Shown one piece after another: positions 41,743 through 48,728 of a stretch of 64,000 nt of DNA (position 1 is the first letter of the stretch; each line of letters starts with the position of its first letter). Source of the DNA: Streptomyces spinosisporus. Its GTDB lineage: Bacteria > Actinomycetota > Actinomycetes > Streptomycetales > Streptomycetaceae. The notes under the pieces were generated by a model. That model did not search any database. It was not told where the DNA came from and saw nothing but the letters and a program-made list of their open reading frames with translations. Both the position numbers and the translations under genes were made by a program. The DNA is taken from assembly GCF_022698145.1 (NCBI RefSeq), contig NZ_JALDAX010000008.1:124001-188000 (forward strand), read 5' to 3'.

Positions 41743-42684
41743 ATGGTGATACCTCAGCTCAGGACAGTGACCCGTACCCAGGGCAACAACGAGGCGCTCA
41801 AGACCGGGGCGGTGACGCCCCACGGCTTCGCGTTCGAGTTCGAGGAAGTGCCGGTGCTGGTGCAGGCGTTCCGGCGGATGGTGCGCGAGAACGAGTTCGA
41901 CATCAGCGAGATGGCGCTGACCACGTATCTGGTGGCGAAGGCGCACGGCGCGCGCTTCACGGCCGTGCCCGCCTTCCTGGTGCGCGGCTTCCATCACGGC
42001 GCGATCTTTTACGACCCGTCGTCCGGAGTGCGCGAGCCCAAGGACCTGGAGGGCCGCAGGGTCGGCGTCAGCCGGGGCTACACGGTGACAACCGGGGTCT
42101 GGGCGCGTGCGGTCCTCGCCGAGGAGTACGGCGTCGACCTCGACAAGGTGACCTGGGTGCTGTCCGGGGACGAGCACGTGGCCGAGTTCCGGCCGCCGGC
42201 GAACGTCGTACCGCTGGAGGCGGGGCGCTCGCTGGAGGAGTCCGTGATCGACGGTGACCTGGCCGCGGTGATCGGCCCCAGGCCCGAGTCGTCCGCGCTG
42301 GTCCCGCTGATCCCCGACGCCGAACGGGCCGGACTGGCGGCGCTGCGCGAACGCGGGCTGTACCCGATCAACCACCTGGTGGTGATCCGGGACGAACTGC
42401 TCGCCGAGCGGCCGGAGTTGGGGGCGGACGTCTTGGACGCGTTCGCCCGCGCCAAGGGGCTGTACGTGGACCGGCTGCGGGCCGGCGCCGGCGACTCCCC
42501 CACCGACCGCATGTACCGGCGGGTCATGGACGCGACCGGCACGGATCCACTGCCGTACGGGATCGAGCCCAACCGCGCCGTGCTGGAGCGGCTGATGCGG
42601 CATGCGATCGACCAACGGATCCTCGAACGGCCTCTGCCGCTGGAGGAGTTGTTCGCAGAGACGACCCGCACACTGACCGCGTGA
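41743..42684 (+). CDS. 4,5-dihydroxyphthalate decarboxylase-like protein 2
   Basis: 313 residues from ATG 41743; an ATG at 41707 would place operator B inside the gene, so it is less likely, although no clear ribosome site precedes 41743. EFDISEMALTTYLVAKAHG, FHHGAIFYDPSSGVREPKDLEGRRVGVSRGYTVTTGVWARAVLAEEYGVDLDKVTWV (in parts) follow the same family as the protein at 37848. No signal peptide. Two different family members in one regulon suggest two decarboxylation steps or two substrates. An octamer repeat region follows. Confidence 0.72.
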   Translation: MVIPQLRTVTRTQGNNEALKTGAVTPHGFAFEFEEVPVLVQAFRRMVRENEFDISEMALTTYLVAKAHGARFTAVPAFLVRGFHHGAIFYDPSSGVREPKDLEGRRVGVSRGYTVTTGVWARAVLAEEYGVDLDKVTWVLSGDEHVAEFRPPANVVPLEAGRSLEESVIDGDLAAVIGPRPESSALVPLIPDAERAGLAALRERGLYPINHLVVIRDELLAERPELGADVLDAFARAKGLYVDRLRAGAGDSPTDRMYRRVMDATGTDPLPYGIEPNRAVLERLMRHAIDQRILERPLPLEELFAETTRTLTA

Positions 42685-42689
42685 CCGCA

Positions 42690-43115
42690 GCGTGCCTGCC
42701 TGACTGCCTCATCGCGTGACCGCGTGACGGCCCGACCGCCTGCCGCGTGACCGTCCGACCGTTCGACCGCCTCGCCGCCAGACCCCCGACCGCCTGCCGC
42801 CTGCCGCCTGCCGCCTGACCACCCGATCGCCTCACCACCCGACCGCCAGACCGCCTCAACGCCCGACCGCCAGACCCCCGACCGCCGCACCGCCAGACCA
42901 CCCGACCGCCTCACCACCAGACCACCGGACCGTCAGACCGCCTGCCGCCTCACCGCAGACCGCCCGACCGTTTGCCGCGTGACCACCCGACCGCTTCACC
43001 GCCTGCCGCCTGCCGCCTCACCGCCTGTCGCCAGACCGCCCGACCGTCAGACCGCCTGCCGCCAGACCGCCAGACCCCCCGACCGCCTCACCACCCGACC
43101 GCCTGCCGCCCGACC
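42690..43115. repeat. Degenerate 8-bp tandem repeat tract
   Basis: About 425 bases built of octamers of the form GACCGCCN, with variants CACCACCN, GACCACCN and a 7-base form GCCGCCT, with marked C-over-G bias on the plus strand. It fills the gap between the decarboxylase-like and RpiB-like genes. Frames through it give only repeated Arg/Gly/Ser-rich translations and are not genes. It is not CRISPR: units are too short and there are no spacers. Confidence 0.9.
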
Positions 43116-43131
43116 CGCCGAAGGGACACCG

Positions 43132-43584
43132 ATGCGCATCGCCATCGCCGCCGACCACAACGGTTTCGCCCTGAAGACCCGGCTCACCGACTGGCTCACG
43201 GCCGCCGGGCACATCGTCGATGATCGGGGCAGTCACTCCGACGGGACGGTGGACTATCCGCCGCTGTGCGCGGATGTCTGCCGCGAGGTGACCGACGGCC
43301 GCGTCGACCGCGGCATCGTTCTCGGCGGCAGCGGGCTCGGGGAGACCATCGCCTGCAACAAGCTCCGCGGGATACGGGCCGGGCTCTGCCACGACCTGTG
43401 GAGCACGCGCATCTCCCGGGGCAACAACGACTCCAATGTCCTCGTCCTCGCGGCGAAGGTCCTCGCGCCGGAGGTGGCGGAGGAGATCGTGGAGGTGTGG
43501 CTGAGCACGCCGTTCAACGGGGGTGTGCATGCGCGCAGGCTGGCGCAGATCGCCGAGTTGGAGCGGGTCGCCTCGCAGGGCTGA
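43132..43584 (+). CDS. RpiB/LacAB-family sugar-phosphate isomerase
   Basis: 150 residues. MRIAIAADHNGFALKTRLTDWL, DYPPLCADVCREV, GIVLGGSGLGETIACNKLRGIRAGLCHDLWSTRISRGNNDSNVLVLAAKVL (in parts) are family hallmarks. The usual active-site Cys of GSGIGxSIxANK appears here as GSGLGETIACNK (Thr/Cys shifted). RpiB enzymes isomerise ribose 5-phosphate or tetrose phosphates via an enediol. AAGGGACACC precedes the ATG. In this island it could act on a pathway intermediate; a keto-enol tautomerase role for 4-oxalomesaconate is conceivable but speculative. Confidence 0.82.
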   Translation: MRIAIAADHNGFALKTRLTDWLTAAGHIVDDRGSHSDGTVDYPPLCADVCREVTDGRVDRGIVLGGSGLGETIACNKLRGIRAGLCHDLWSTRISRGNNDSNVLVLAAKVLAPEVAEEIVEVWLSTPFNGGVHARRLAQIAELERVASQG

Positions 43585-43586
43585 AC

Positions 43587-43630
43587 AGAACGGCGCGGCC
43601 ACGGCTTCGAAGCCGTGGCCGCGCCGTTCT
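43587..43630. terminator. Perfect 21-bp bidirectional terminator
   Basis: Arms of 21 bases starting AGAACGGCGCGGCC and meeting at a CG centre; between rpiB-like and hydrolase genes. Confidence 0.9.
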
Positions 43631-44485
43631 TCACGCCGGCTTCCGGGACAGGAACTCCAACACCCGTGCGGGCGCGGTCTCTTCCGTCTGTTCGGCCACC
43701 GGGACGTCCCAGTACTCGTTGTCCGCAAGGCACTCCTGCAAGTACCGCGCGGCCGACGGCGCGTGCGAGGTGTCCTGGCCCGGCACGATCAGCGCCGGTA
43801 CGTCGAGAGCGAGCAGGTCCTCGGGCTCGGGGCCCGGCACCGTGTCGCGGTCGAACAGCAGGCGGGCCATGCCGGACACCGTGGAGCGGTAGCGGGCGGG
43901 GTCCGTGCGGGCGTAGCTGTCGGCGAACTCCGTGTCGGTGCGGATCACTTGGGCCCACGGGCCGACCCGGGGGTCCTTGGTGAAGCCCTCGTCGGTGCCG
44001 CGGGCCAGGGTCACGACCGCCTGCGGGCCGTGTTCGTCGACGTAGGCGAGATGACGCTGGAAGCGCTCGTGCTGCTTCATGCGGTACTTGACGCCTCCGG
44101 CCGGTGAGTACAGCACCATGCTCAGGACGCGTTCGGGGTGGGCCACCGCGACCGACGCCACGGTGGAGCAGCCGACGCAGCCGCCCATCAAGTGGGCCTG
44201 CCCGATGCCGAGATGGTCGAGGAGGCCGACGCCCTGACGGACGTAGTCCGCCCACGAGATCCGCTCCAGCCGGCCGCCGGAGCGGCCCGACTCGCGCCGG
44301 TCGAAGGTGATGCAGGTGAACTTCTCGCCGAGGTGGTCGAGCAGGCGCAGCCGACGATAGACGCCGACCGTGCGCCAGCTCTCCAGGCTCGAGTCGAAGC
44401 CACCGGGCGAGAACATCAGCAGGGGTGGCCCCGAGCCGGTGACCTCGTAGCGCGTGCCGATCCCGTCGATGACGGCCGTGGACAT
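43631..44485 (-). CDS. Alpha/beta hydrolase with Cys at the nucleophile position
   Basis: 284 residues. The fold runs PPLLMFSPGGFDSS (oxyanion strand), FTCITFDRRESGRSG, then the nucleophile elbow LMGGCVGCST, where ordinary members have G-x-S-x-G. The expected Ser is Cys103, as in dienelactone hydrolases. The acid may be Asp in VPGQDTSHAPS and the His next to it; no His occurs near the C-terminus. It could hydrolyse a lactone or ester intermediate in the aromatic pathway. Last gene of the leftward Rieske operon; its 5' end was duplicated (44607-44795). Confidence 0.75.
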   Translation of the reverse strand: MSTAVIDGIGTRYEVTGSGPPLLMFSPGGFDSSLESWRTVGVYRRLRLLDHLGEKFTCITFDRRESGRSGGRLERISWADYVRQGVGLLDHLGIGQAHLMGGCVGCSTVASVAVAHPERVLSMVLYSPAGGVKYRMKQHERFQRHLAYVDEHGPQAVVTLARGTDEGFTKDPRVGPWAQVIRTDTEFADSYARTDPARYRSTVSGMARLLFDRDTVPGPEPEDLLALDVPALIVPGQDTSHAPSAARYLQECLADNEYWDVPVAEQTEETAPARVLEFLSRKPA

Positions 44486-44587
44486 GTCGTACTCCCTTTC
44501 TGGGCGAGGTTCAGGTCGCCGGCGGGACGGGAACACCGCCGGCGACCTGGCGCGCGGCCCGAACGTCCGTCGCGTAGGCGGTGATCG
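44399..44587. repeat. Tandem duplication, copy 1
   Basis: Contains the start of the hydrolase gene and a copy of the PanB-like gene's tail. It matches 44607-44795 at a fixed offset of 208 bases with scattered differences. Confidence 0.88.
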
Positions 44588-44693
44588 CGTGCGCCATGCG
44601 CACACGGCCACCGGGCGAGAACAACAACAGGCACGACCCCGGACCGGTGACCTCGTTAGGCGTGCCGATCCCGTCGATGACGGCCGTGGACAT
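44511..44693 (-). pseudogene. Chimeric mini-ORF left by duplication
   Basis: 60 codons with an intact ribosome site (GAAAGGGAG). The first 29 codons repeat the hydrolase start with changes (MSTAVIDGIGTPNEV against MSTAVIDGIGTRYEV); the rest, RMAHAITAYATDVRAARQ and on, repeats the PanB-like C-terminus with an internal deletion joining MAHA to ITAYA. It is probably a non-functional scar, but translated in the operon. Confidence 0.75.
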
Positions 44694-44795
44694 GTCGTAC
44701 TCCCTTTCTGAGCGAGGTTCAGGTCGCCGGCGGGACGGGAACACCGCCGGCGACCTGGCGCGCGGCCCGGACGTCCGCCGCGTAGGCGGTGATCG
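44607..44795. repeat. Tandem duplication, copy 2
   Basis: Second copy of the 189-base unit; it holds the true PanB-like 3' end and a decayed hydrolase 5' end. Confidence 0.88.
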
Positions 44796-45552
44796 CCTCC
44801 AGCGTGGTGCGGGCTACGTTGGCGTAGGTCTTCGTGGGATCGTCGAGGTTCGAGGCGGCGTAGCCGATGGCCGCGTGGGCCATGCGCATCCGGCCGTCGA
44901 GCCAGGGGCCGCCGCCGAAGCCGCCGACCACGGGGACGGAGACGGCCTCGGCGACCGCGGCGCCCACCACCGGGCCGGAGTTGGTGAAGTTCAGCAGGAC
45001 CGCGCCCGCGTCCTCCAGCCGCTTCGCCTCGGCGATCATGGCGTCCTTCATCTCCTCCGGCACCTGGTCGGCGGAGGAGGGGATCGCGTGGTACTCGACG
45101 CCGTAGCGCAGCGCGGTCTGCGGGGTGATGCCGAACTGCGCGAAGACCGGGATGCCGGCGCGGGTGATCGCCTCGACGGCCTCGGGGAAGTCGGCGGCGC
45201 CGTCCAGCTTGACCAGGTCGACCCCGGCCTCCTTGACGAACCGCACCGCCGCGCGGACGGCACTGTCCGTGCCCTCCTGCAGCGGGCCGAACGGGAAGTC
45301 GACGCTGACCAGGGCCCGTTCGACACCGCGCCGCACCGCCCGGGCGACGACGACCATCTCGTCCATCGTCACCTCGAAGGGGTTGGAGTGGCCCCACAGG
45401 TTCACGCCGACGGTGTCGCCGACGGAGACCAGCTCCACTCCCGCCCGGTCGACGATGCGCGCGATCTGGTAGTCCCAGGCGACGACGCCGACGATCTTGC
45501 GGCCCTCGTCCTTCATCCGCTGCAGACCGCGCGGTGTGACCTTCTCGGACAT
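44719..45552 (-). CDS. PanB-like (ketopantoate hydroxymethyltransferase family) enzyme
   Basis: 277 residues of the PEP mutase/isocitrate lyase superfamily, closest to PanB: VGVVAWDYQIARIVDRAGVELVSVGDTVG, metal Asp in LVSVDFPFG, FVKEAGVDLVKLDGAADFPEAV. PanB transfers a hydroxymethyl group from methylene-tetrahydrofolate to a 2-oxo acid. A housekeeping PanB is not expected in a catabolic operon, so a related aldol or retro-aldol reaction on a pathway 2-oxo acid is more likely; this is inference. It lies 12 bases after the small Rossmann-like gene and before the duplication scar. Confidence 0.75.
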   Translation of the reverse strand: MSEKVTPRGLQRMKDEGRKIVGVVAWDYQIARIVDRAGVELVSVGDTVGVNLWGHSNPFEVTMDEMVVVARAVRRGVERALVSVDFPFGPLQEGTDSAVRAAVRFVKEAGVDLVKLDGAADFPEAVEAITRAGIPVFAQFGITPQTALRYGVEYHAIPSSADQVPEEMKDAMIAEAKRLEDAGAVLLNFTNSGPVVGAAVAEAVSVPVVGGFGGGPWLDGRMRMAHAAIGYAASNLDDPTKTYANVARTTLEAITAYAADVRAARQVAGGVPVPPAT

Positions 45553-45564
45553 GTGCCGGGCCTC

Positions 45565-46044
45565 CTAGACCCTGAGTGCGGTGAGCAGTTCGAAGGCGTC
45601 GGCCTCGTCGGCGGACAGCAGCAGGACGCGGGCGTACGGCCGCAGTGCGGCGACCGCGTCGTCCGCCTCGAAGCCGTCGCCCAGGACCACACCGGCGGTG
45701 GTGATGCCCCGCCGCCCGCAGATCCTGCCGATCGCGGCGGCGGCCGCACGGCCGCCGTCCTCGGTGGCGAGGACGACGACCACGTCGGTGCCGGTCAGCA
45801 CCTCGTCCAACGGGGCGGCGGCGCCGTCGAGTTCACGCAGCCGTGCATCGCCGTCGCTGGTGTAGAAGCGGGCATGGGCCCAGGGGCGTGCCGCCAGGTT
45901 GCGGGCGACGGTGGCCGCCCGCTCGTCCAGGGCGACGACCCGGGCGGAGCGGGCGGGCCGGATCGGTACGTCGATCCGGTACCGGGACTCGCTCGCCGAG
46001 GCCGCGCGGGCGCTCTCGCTCAACTGCAAGGTGGGCGTCGTCAT
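45565..46044 (-). CDS. Uncharacterised Rossmann-like protein in the oxygenase operon
   Basis: 159 residues. After about 30 polar residues the pattern is alternating strands and helices: ARVVALDERAATVARNLAARPW, LTGTDVVVVLATEDGGRAAAAAIGRICG, ITTAGVVLGDGF, YARVLLLSADEADAFELLTAL. This suggests a small nucleotide- or ligand-binding alpha/beta fold. I recognise no family. It begins one base after the Rieske gene stop and ends 12 bases before the PanB-like gene, so it is co-translated and likely works with them. Confidence 0.65.
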   Translation of the reverse strand: MTTPTLQLSESARAASASESRYRIDVPIRPARSARVVALDERAATVARNLAARPWAHARFYTSDGDARLRELDGAAAPLDEVLTGTDVVVVLATEDGGRAAAAAIGRICGRRGITTAGVVLGDGFEADDAVAALRPYARVLLLSADEADAFELLTALRV

Positions 46045-46045
46045 G

Positions 46046-47332
46046 TCACACCGAGGCCTGCGGGACGCCGGGTGTCACCTTGACCGCGTCGCGGCAGGAG
46101 TCCAGGAAGGACTCGGCCTGCGGCAGCACCACCGCCGCCGAACGCACCTTGTGGTGCTCGGGGTTGACGCCGGGCGGGGTCACGCCCTCGTCGCGCAGGG
46201 CGATGGCGGCCTTGCGCAGCTTCTGCCGGGCCTTGATGATCCCGCTGTCGGCGGGCACCAGGCGCTCCTTGGAGCGGTCGACGATCGGGCCCATGCTCTC
46301 CTGCAGCGAGGCGTCCTGCATGGCGATGCCGGCCACACCGGAGTAGGTCTCGCCGCGCTTCTGCGCCTCCCGGTCGATCAGATAGTCGTTGTCCATGTTG
46401 GCCATCGGCCGGTAGGTGCCCGGGATGTTCTTGCTGTGCACGCCGTGGCCGTCGATCATCGCCTGCCGTTCGGTCTCGGTGAGCGGGCGCACGGGGTGGT
46501 AGTCGAAGGAGTACGTCCAGCAGTTCTCGTCGTCGATCGGCACCCAGAAGTGGCCGTGCACGGGGTGGTCGCCGCGCGGCGGGACCATGGTGAAGGCCGG
46601 CATCACATAGGGCGTGATCCGCCAGTAGTACTTGCCCTCCTCGGCGTTGCGCCGGGCGCCGACGAAGAGTCCGCCCTCGCTGTCGGCGACCTCGAAGAAG
46701 GGCTTGGTGTCGTTCATGTTGTACTCGTTGCCCTTGGCGCCCCGGAACAGCGGGTCGGTCTTCAGGCCGCCGGAGTGCAGGAAGGTGACATGGCTGGAGT
46801 CGATGCCGCCCTCGAAGGCCTGCAGCCAGTTGCACTGCTGCCAGCGCTTGGAGGTGTAGGTCTGCTCCGGCGGGACGTGCACCCACTCGAACTCGGGCAG
46901 CGGGGGCTGGGTGGCCCGGTCGCCCATGTAGGTCCACAGCACGTCGCCGATCCGCACCAGCGGGTAGGAGGTGAGCTGGACGTTCTGGCAGAAGCTGCTG
47001 TTGTCGGCCTCGGAGGGCACCTCGATGCACTGGCCGGTGACGTCGTACTTCCAGCCGTGGTAGGGGCAGCGCAGGCCCGAGCCCTCGTTGCGGCCGAACC
47101 AGAGGGAGGCGCCGCGGTGGGCGCAGAACTCGTCGACCAGGCCGTAGCGTCCCTCGCTGTCGCGGAAGGCGACCATGCGCTCCGACAGGAGCTTGACGCG
47201 CACGGGCGGGCAGTCGTTTTCGGGGAGTTCCTCGGCCAGCAGGGCGGGGATCCAGTACTGGCGGAACAGCTCGCCCATCGGCGTTCCCGGACCGGTCTGG
47301 GTGAGCAGTTCGTTGATGTCTTTCCTGAGCAC
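46046..47332 (-). CDS. Rieske oxygenase, phthalate 4,5-dioxygenase type
   Basis: 428 residues from GTG 47332 (GAAAGGGAAACGG upstream). Rieske cluster: C70-x-H72 (EFCAHRGASL) and C89-x2-H92 (LRCPYHGWKYD). Catalytic iron: D178-S-S-H181-x4-H186 in FEGGIDSSHVTFLHSGG. Sequence style is that of phthalate 4,5-dioxygenase and related vanillate/phenoxybenzoate oxygenases. It needs the ferredoxin encoded just upstream and a reductase, probably 36519. It should hydroxylate an aromatic carboxylate, or demethylate a methoxy-aromatic. Transcribed under operator C. Confidence 0.9.
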   Translation of the reverse strand: MLRKDINELLTQTGPGTPMGELFRQYWIPALLAEELPENDCPPVRVKLLSERMVAFRDSEGRYGLVDEFCAHRGASLWFGRNEGSGLRCPYHGWKYDVTGQCIEVPSEADNSSFCQNVQLTSYPLVRIGDVLWTYMGDRATQPPLPEFEWVHVPPEQTYTSKRWQQCNWLQAFEGGIDSSHVTFLHSGGLKTDPLFRGAKGNEYNMNDTKPFFEVADSEGGLFVGARRNAEEGKYYWRITPYVMPAFTMVPPRGDHPVHGHFWVPIDDENCWTYSFDYHPVRPLTETERQAMIDGHGVHSKNIPGTYRPMANMDNDYLIDREAQKRGETYSGVAGIAMQDASLQESMGPIVDRSKERLVPADSGIIKARQKLRKAAIALRDEGVTPPGVNPEHHKVRSAAVVLPQAESFLDSCRDAVKVTPGVPQASV

Positions 47333-47401
47333 AGCCGTTTCCCTTTCAGGTACTGACCCGTGGCCGGGTCGTGGACGTCGGTGCCGGGCGGGGCGCCGCG
47401 G

Positions 47402-47725
47402 TCAGGGCTGTTCCGGCGGGATCTCCACGGTCAGTCCGCCCAGCTCCTGGGTGACGCGGATCTGGCAGGACAGCCGGCTGGTGTCGCGCCGTTCGGCCAC
47501 CGCGAGGTCGAGGAGGTCGTCCTCCATCTCGCCCGGCGGGCCGACCAGCGGCGCGAACTCCTCGCGCACCCAGACATGGCAGGTGGCGCAGGACTGATTG
47601 CCGCCGCATTCGGCGACGATCCCCGGCACACCGTTCTTCACCGCGGCCGTCATGACCGAGTCCCCGACCGTCGCATCGACGGTGTACTCGGGACCGTCAC
47701 TGCCGACGAAGATCACCTTGGGCAA
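47402..47725 (-). CDS. [2Fe-2S] ferredoxin, adrenodoxin type
   Basis: 107 residues from TTG 47725. Cluster ligands C40, C46, C49 and C87 (ECGGNQSCATCHVWV, then LSCQI) follow the C-x5-C-x2-C-x37-C pattern of putidaredoxin/terpredoxin-like proteins. PKVIFVGSDGPEYTVDATVGDSVMTAAV is the usual N-terminus. GAGAGGAAACAGGG precedes the TTG. First gene of the Rieske operon; it shuttles electrons from the reductase to the oxygenase. Confidence 0.9.
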   Translation of the reverse strand: MPKVIFVGSDGPEYTVDATVGDSVMTAAVKNGVPGIVAECGGNQSCATCHVWVREEFAPLVGPPGEMEDDLLDLAVAERRDTSRLSCQIRVTQELGGLTVEIPPEQP

Positions 47726-47808
47726 GGTCCCTGTTTCCTCTCGCGATCGGCGGATTCCACTGCGGACGAGCAGGCCGACAGGGCCACATTCCCGGTCCGG
47801 TGGTCTGT

Positions 47809-47840
47809 CCATTAGACCAGATGCTGAGAACGGGAAACAA
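47809..47840 (-). promoter_or_regulatory. Promoter of the ferredoxin-Rieske operon with GntR operator C
   Basis: On the minus strand TTGTTT (47840-47835) and TCTAAT (47816-47811) are 18 apart. TGGTCTAATGG (47819-47809) overlaps the -10 and matches operator F at nine of eleven positions. Confidence 0.6.
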
Positions 47841-47870
47841 GAGACGGGACACGGGGTCACAATCGGCGGC

Positions 47871-48635
47871 ATGCGAACGCTGATCCTTCTGCGCCACGGC
47901 GAGAGCGCGTGGAACTCCAAGAACCTGTTCACCGGCTGGATCGATGTGGACCTGACCCCGCGGGGCGAGGAGCAGGCCCGCGACAGCGGGACCTTGCTGC
48001 GCTCGGCGGGCCTGCTGCCGCGGTCCGTGCACACCTCCGTGCTGACCCGCGCGGTGCGCACCGCGCGCCTGGCGATGACGGCGGCCGGCCTCGCCCACAC
48101 CCCCGTCGCCCGGCACTGGCGGCTCAACGAGCGGCACTACGGCGCCCTCCAGGGCCGCGAGAAGAGCGAGATCCTGCGGGAGTTCGGCGAGGAGCGCTTC
48201 CGGCAGTGGCGCCGTTCCTACGACGCGGCGCCGCCGCCCGCGCCGGAGGGCGGCACCGCGGACGTGGCGCACGATCCGCGCTACGCGGACCTGCCGCGCG
48301 AGCTGCTGCCGCGCACCGAGTCGCTCGCGGACGTCACGGCCCGGCTGCTGCCGTACTGGCACGAGGCCGTCGTGCCCGATCTGCGCGCGGGCCGGACCGT
48401 GCTGGTCGTCGCGCACAGCAACTCGCTGCGGGCGCTGGTCGCCCATCTCGACCGGCTGAGCCGCGACGAACTGCTGGAGCTGAACATCCCCACGGGCATG
48501 CCCCTGCGCTACGACCTGGACGAAGAGCTGGCTCCGCTGGTGCGCGGCGGACGCTATCTGGATCCGCGCGCCGCCGCCGAGGGCGCGGCCGAGGTGGCCG
48601 ATCAAGGTCGCAGACGACTCGGCACGACTCGTTGA
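47871..48635 (+). CDS. 2,3-bisphosphoglycerate-dependent phosphoglycerate mutase-like
   Basis: 254 residues. LILLRHGESAWNSKNLFTGWIDVDLTPRGEEQA is the RHGES motif of dPGM; HWRLNERHYGALQG and VLVVAHSNSLRALVAHLDRLS complete the active site (both His and the Glu/Arg). The family interconverts 3- and 2-phosphoglycerate. A gpm inside the island and divergent from the ferredoxin operon suggests an accessory copy that helps draw pathway products into central metabolism, or a phosphatase for a pathway compound. Confidence 0.82.
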   Translation: MRTLILLRHGESAWNSKNLFTGWIDVDLTPRGEEQARDSGTLLRSAGLLPRSVHTSVLTRAVRTARLAMTAAGLAHTPVARHWRLNERHYGALQGREKSEILREFGEERFRQWRRSYDAAPPPAPEGGTADVAHDPRYADLPRELLPRTESLADVTARLLPYWHEAVVPDLRAGRTVLVVAHSNSLRALVAHLDRLSRDELLELNIPTGMPLRYDLDEELAPLVRGGRYLDPRAAAEGAAEVADQGRRRLGTTR

Positions 48636-48667
48636 CGGCTCTCAGGGGTGGCCTTATGGTTCTACCA
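48632..48667 (+). promoter_or_regulatory. Promoter of bicupin 1 with GntR operator D
   Basis: TTGACG (48632-48637), 17 bases, TATGGT (48655-48660); TGGTTCTACCA (48657-48667), a perfect dyad around a central base, covers the -10 box. Confidence 0.7.
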
Positions 48668-48728
48668 ATCCACCCCCTGTGAATGTCAGCACATGTCGTG
48701 CTGAACGAGCCGACCGGGAAGGGCCCAC

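Noticed and set aside
42690..43115. CRISPR array or coding repeats
   Set aside because: Units are 7-8 bases without spacers, there are no cas genes, and translations are only repetitive.
44719..45552. Phosphonate biosynthesis (PEP mutase)
   Set aside because: The protein follows PanB motifs, not those of PEP mutase, and no phosphonopyruvate decarboxylase is present.
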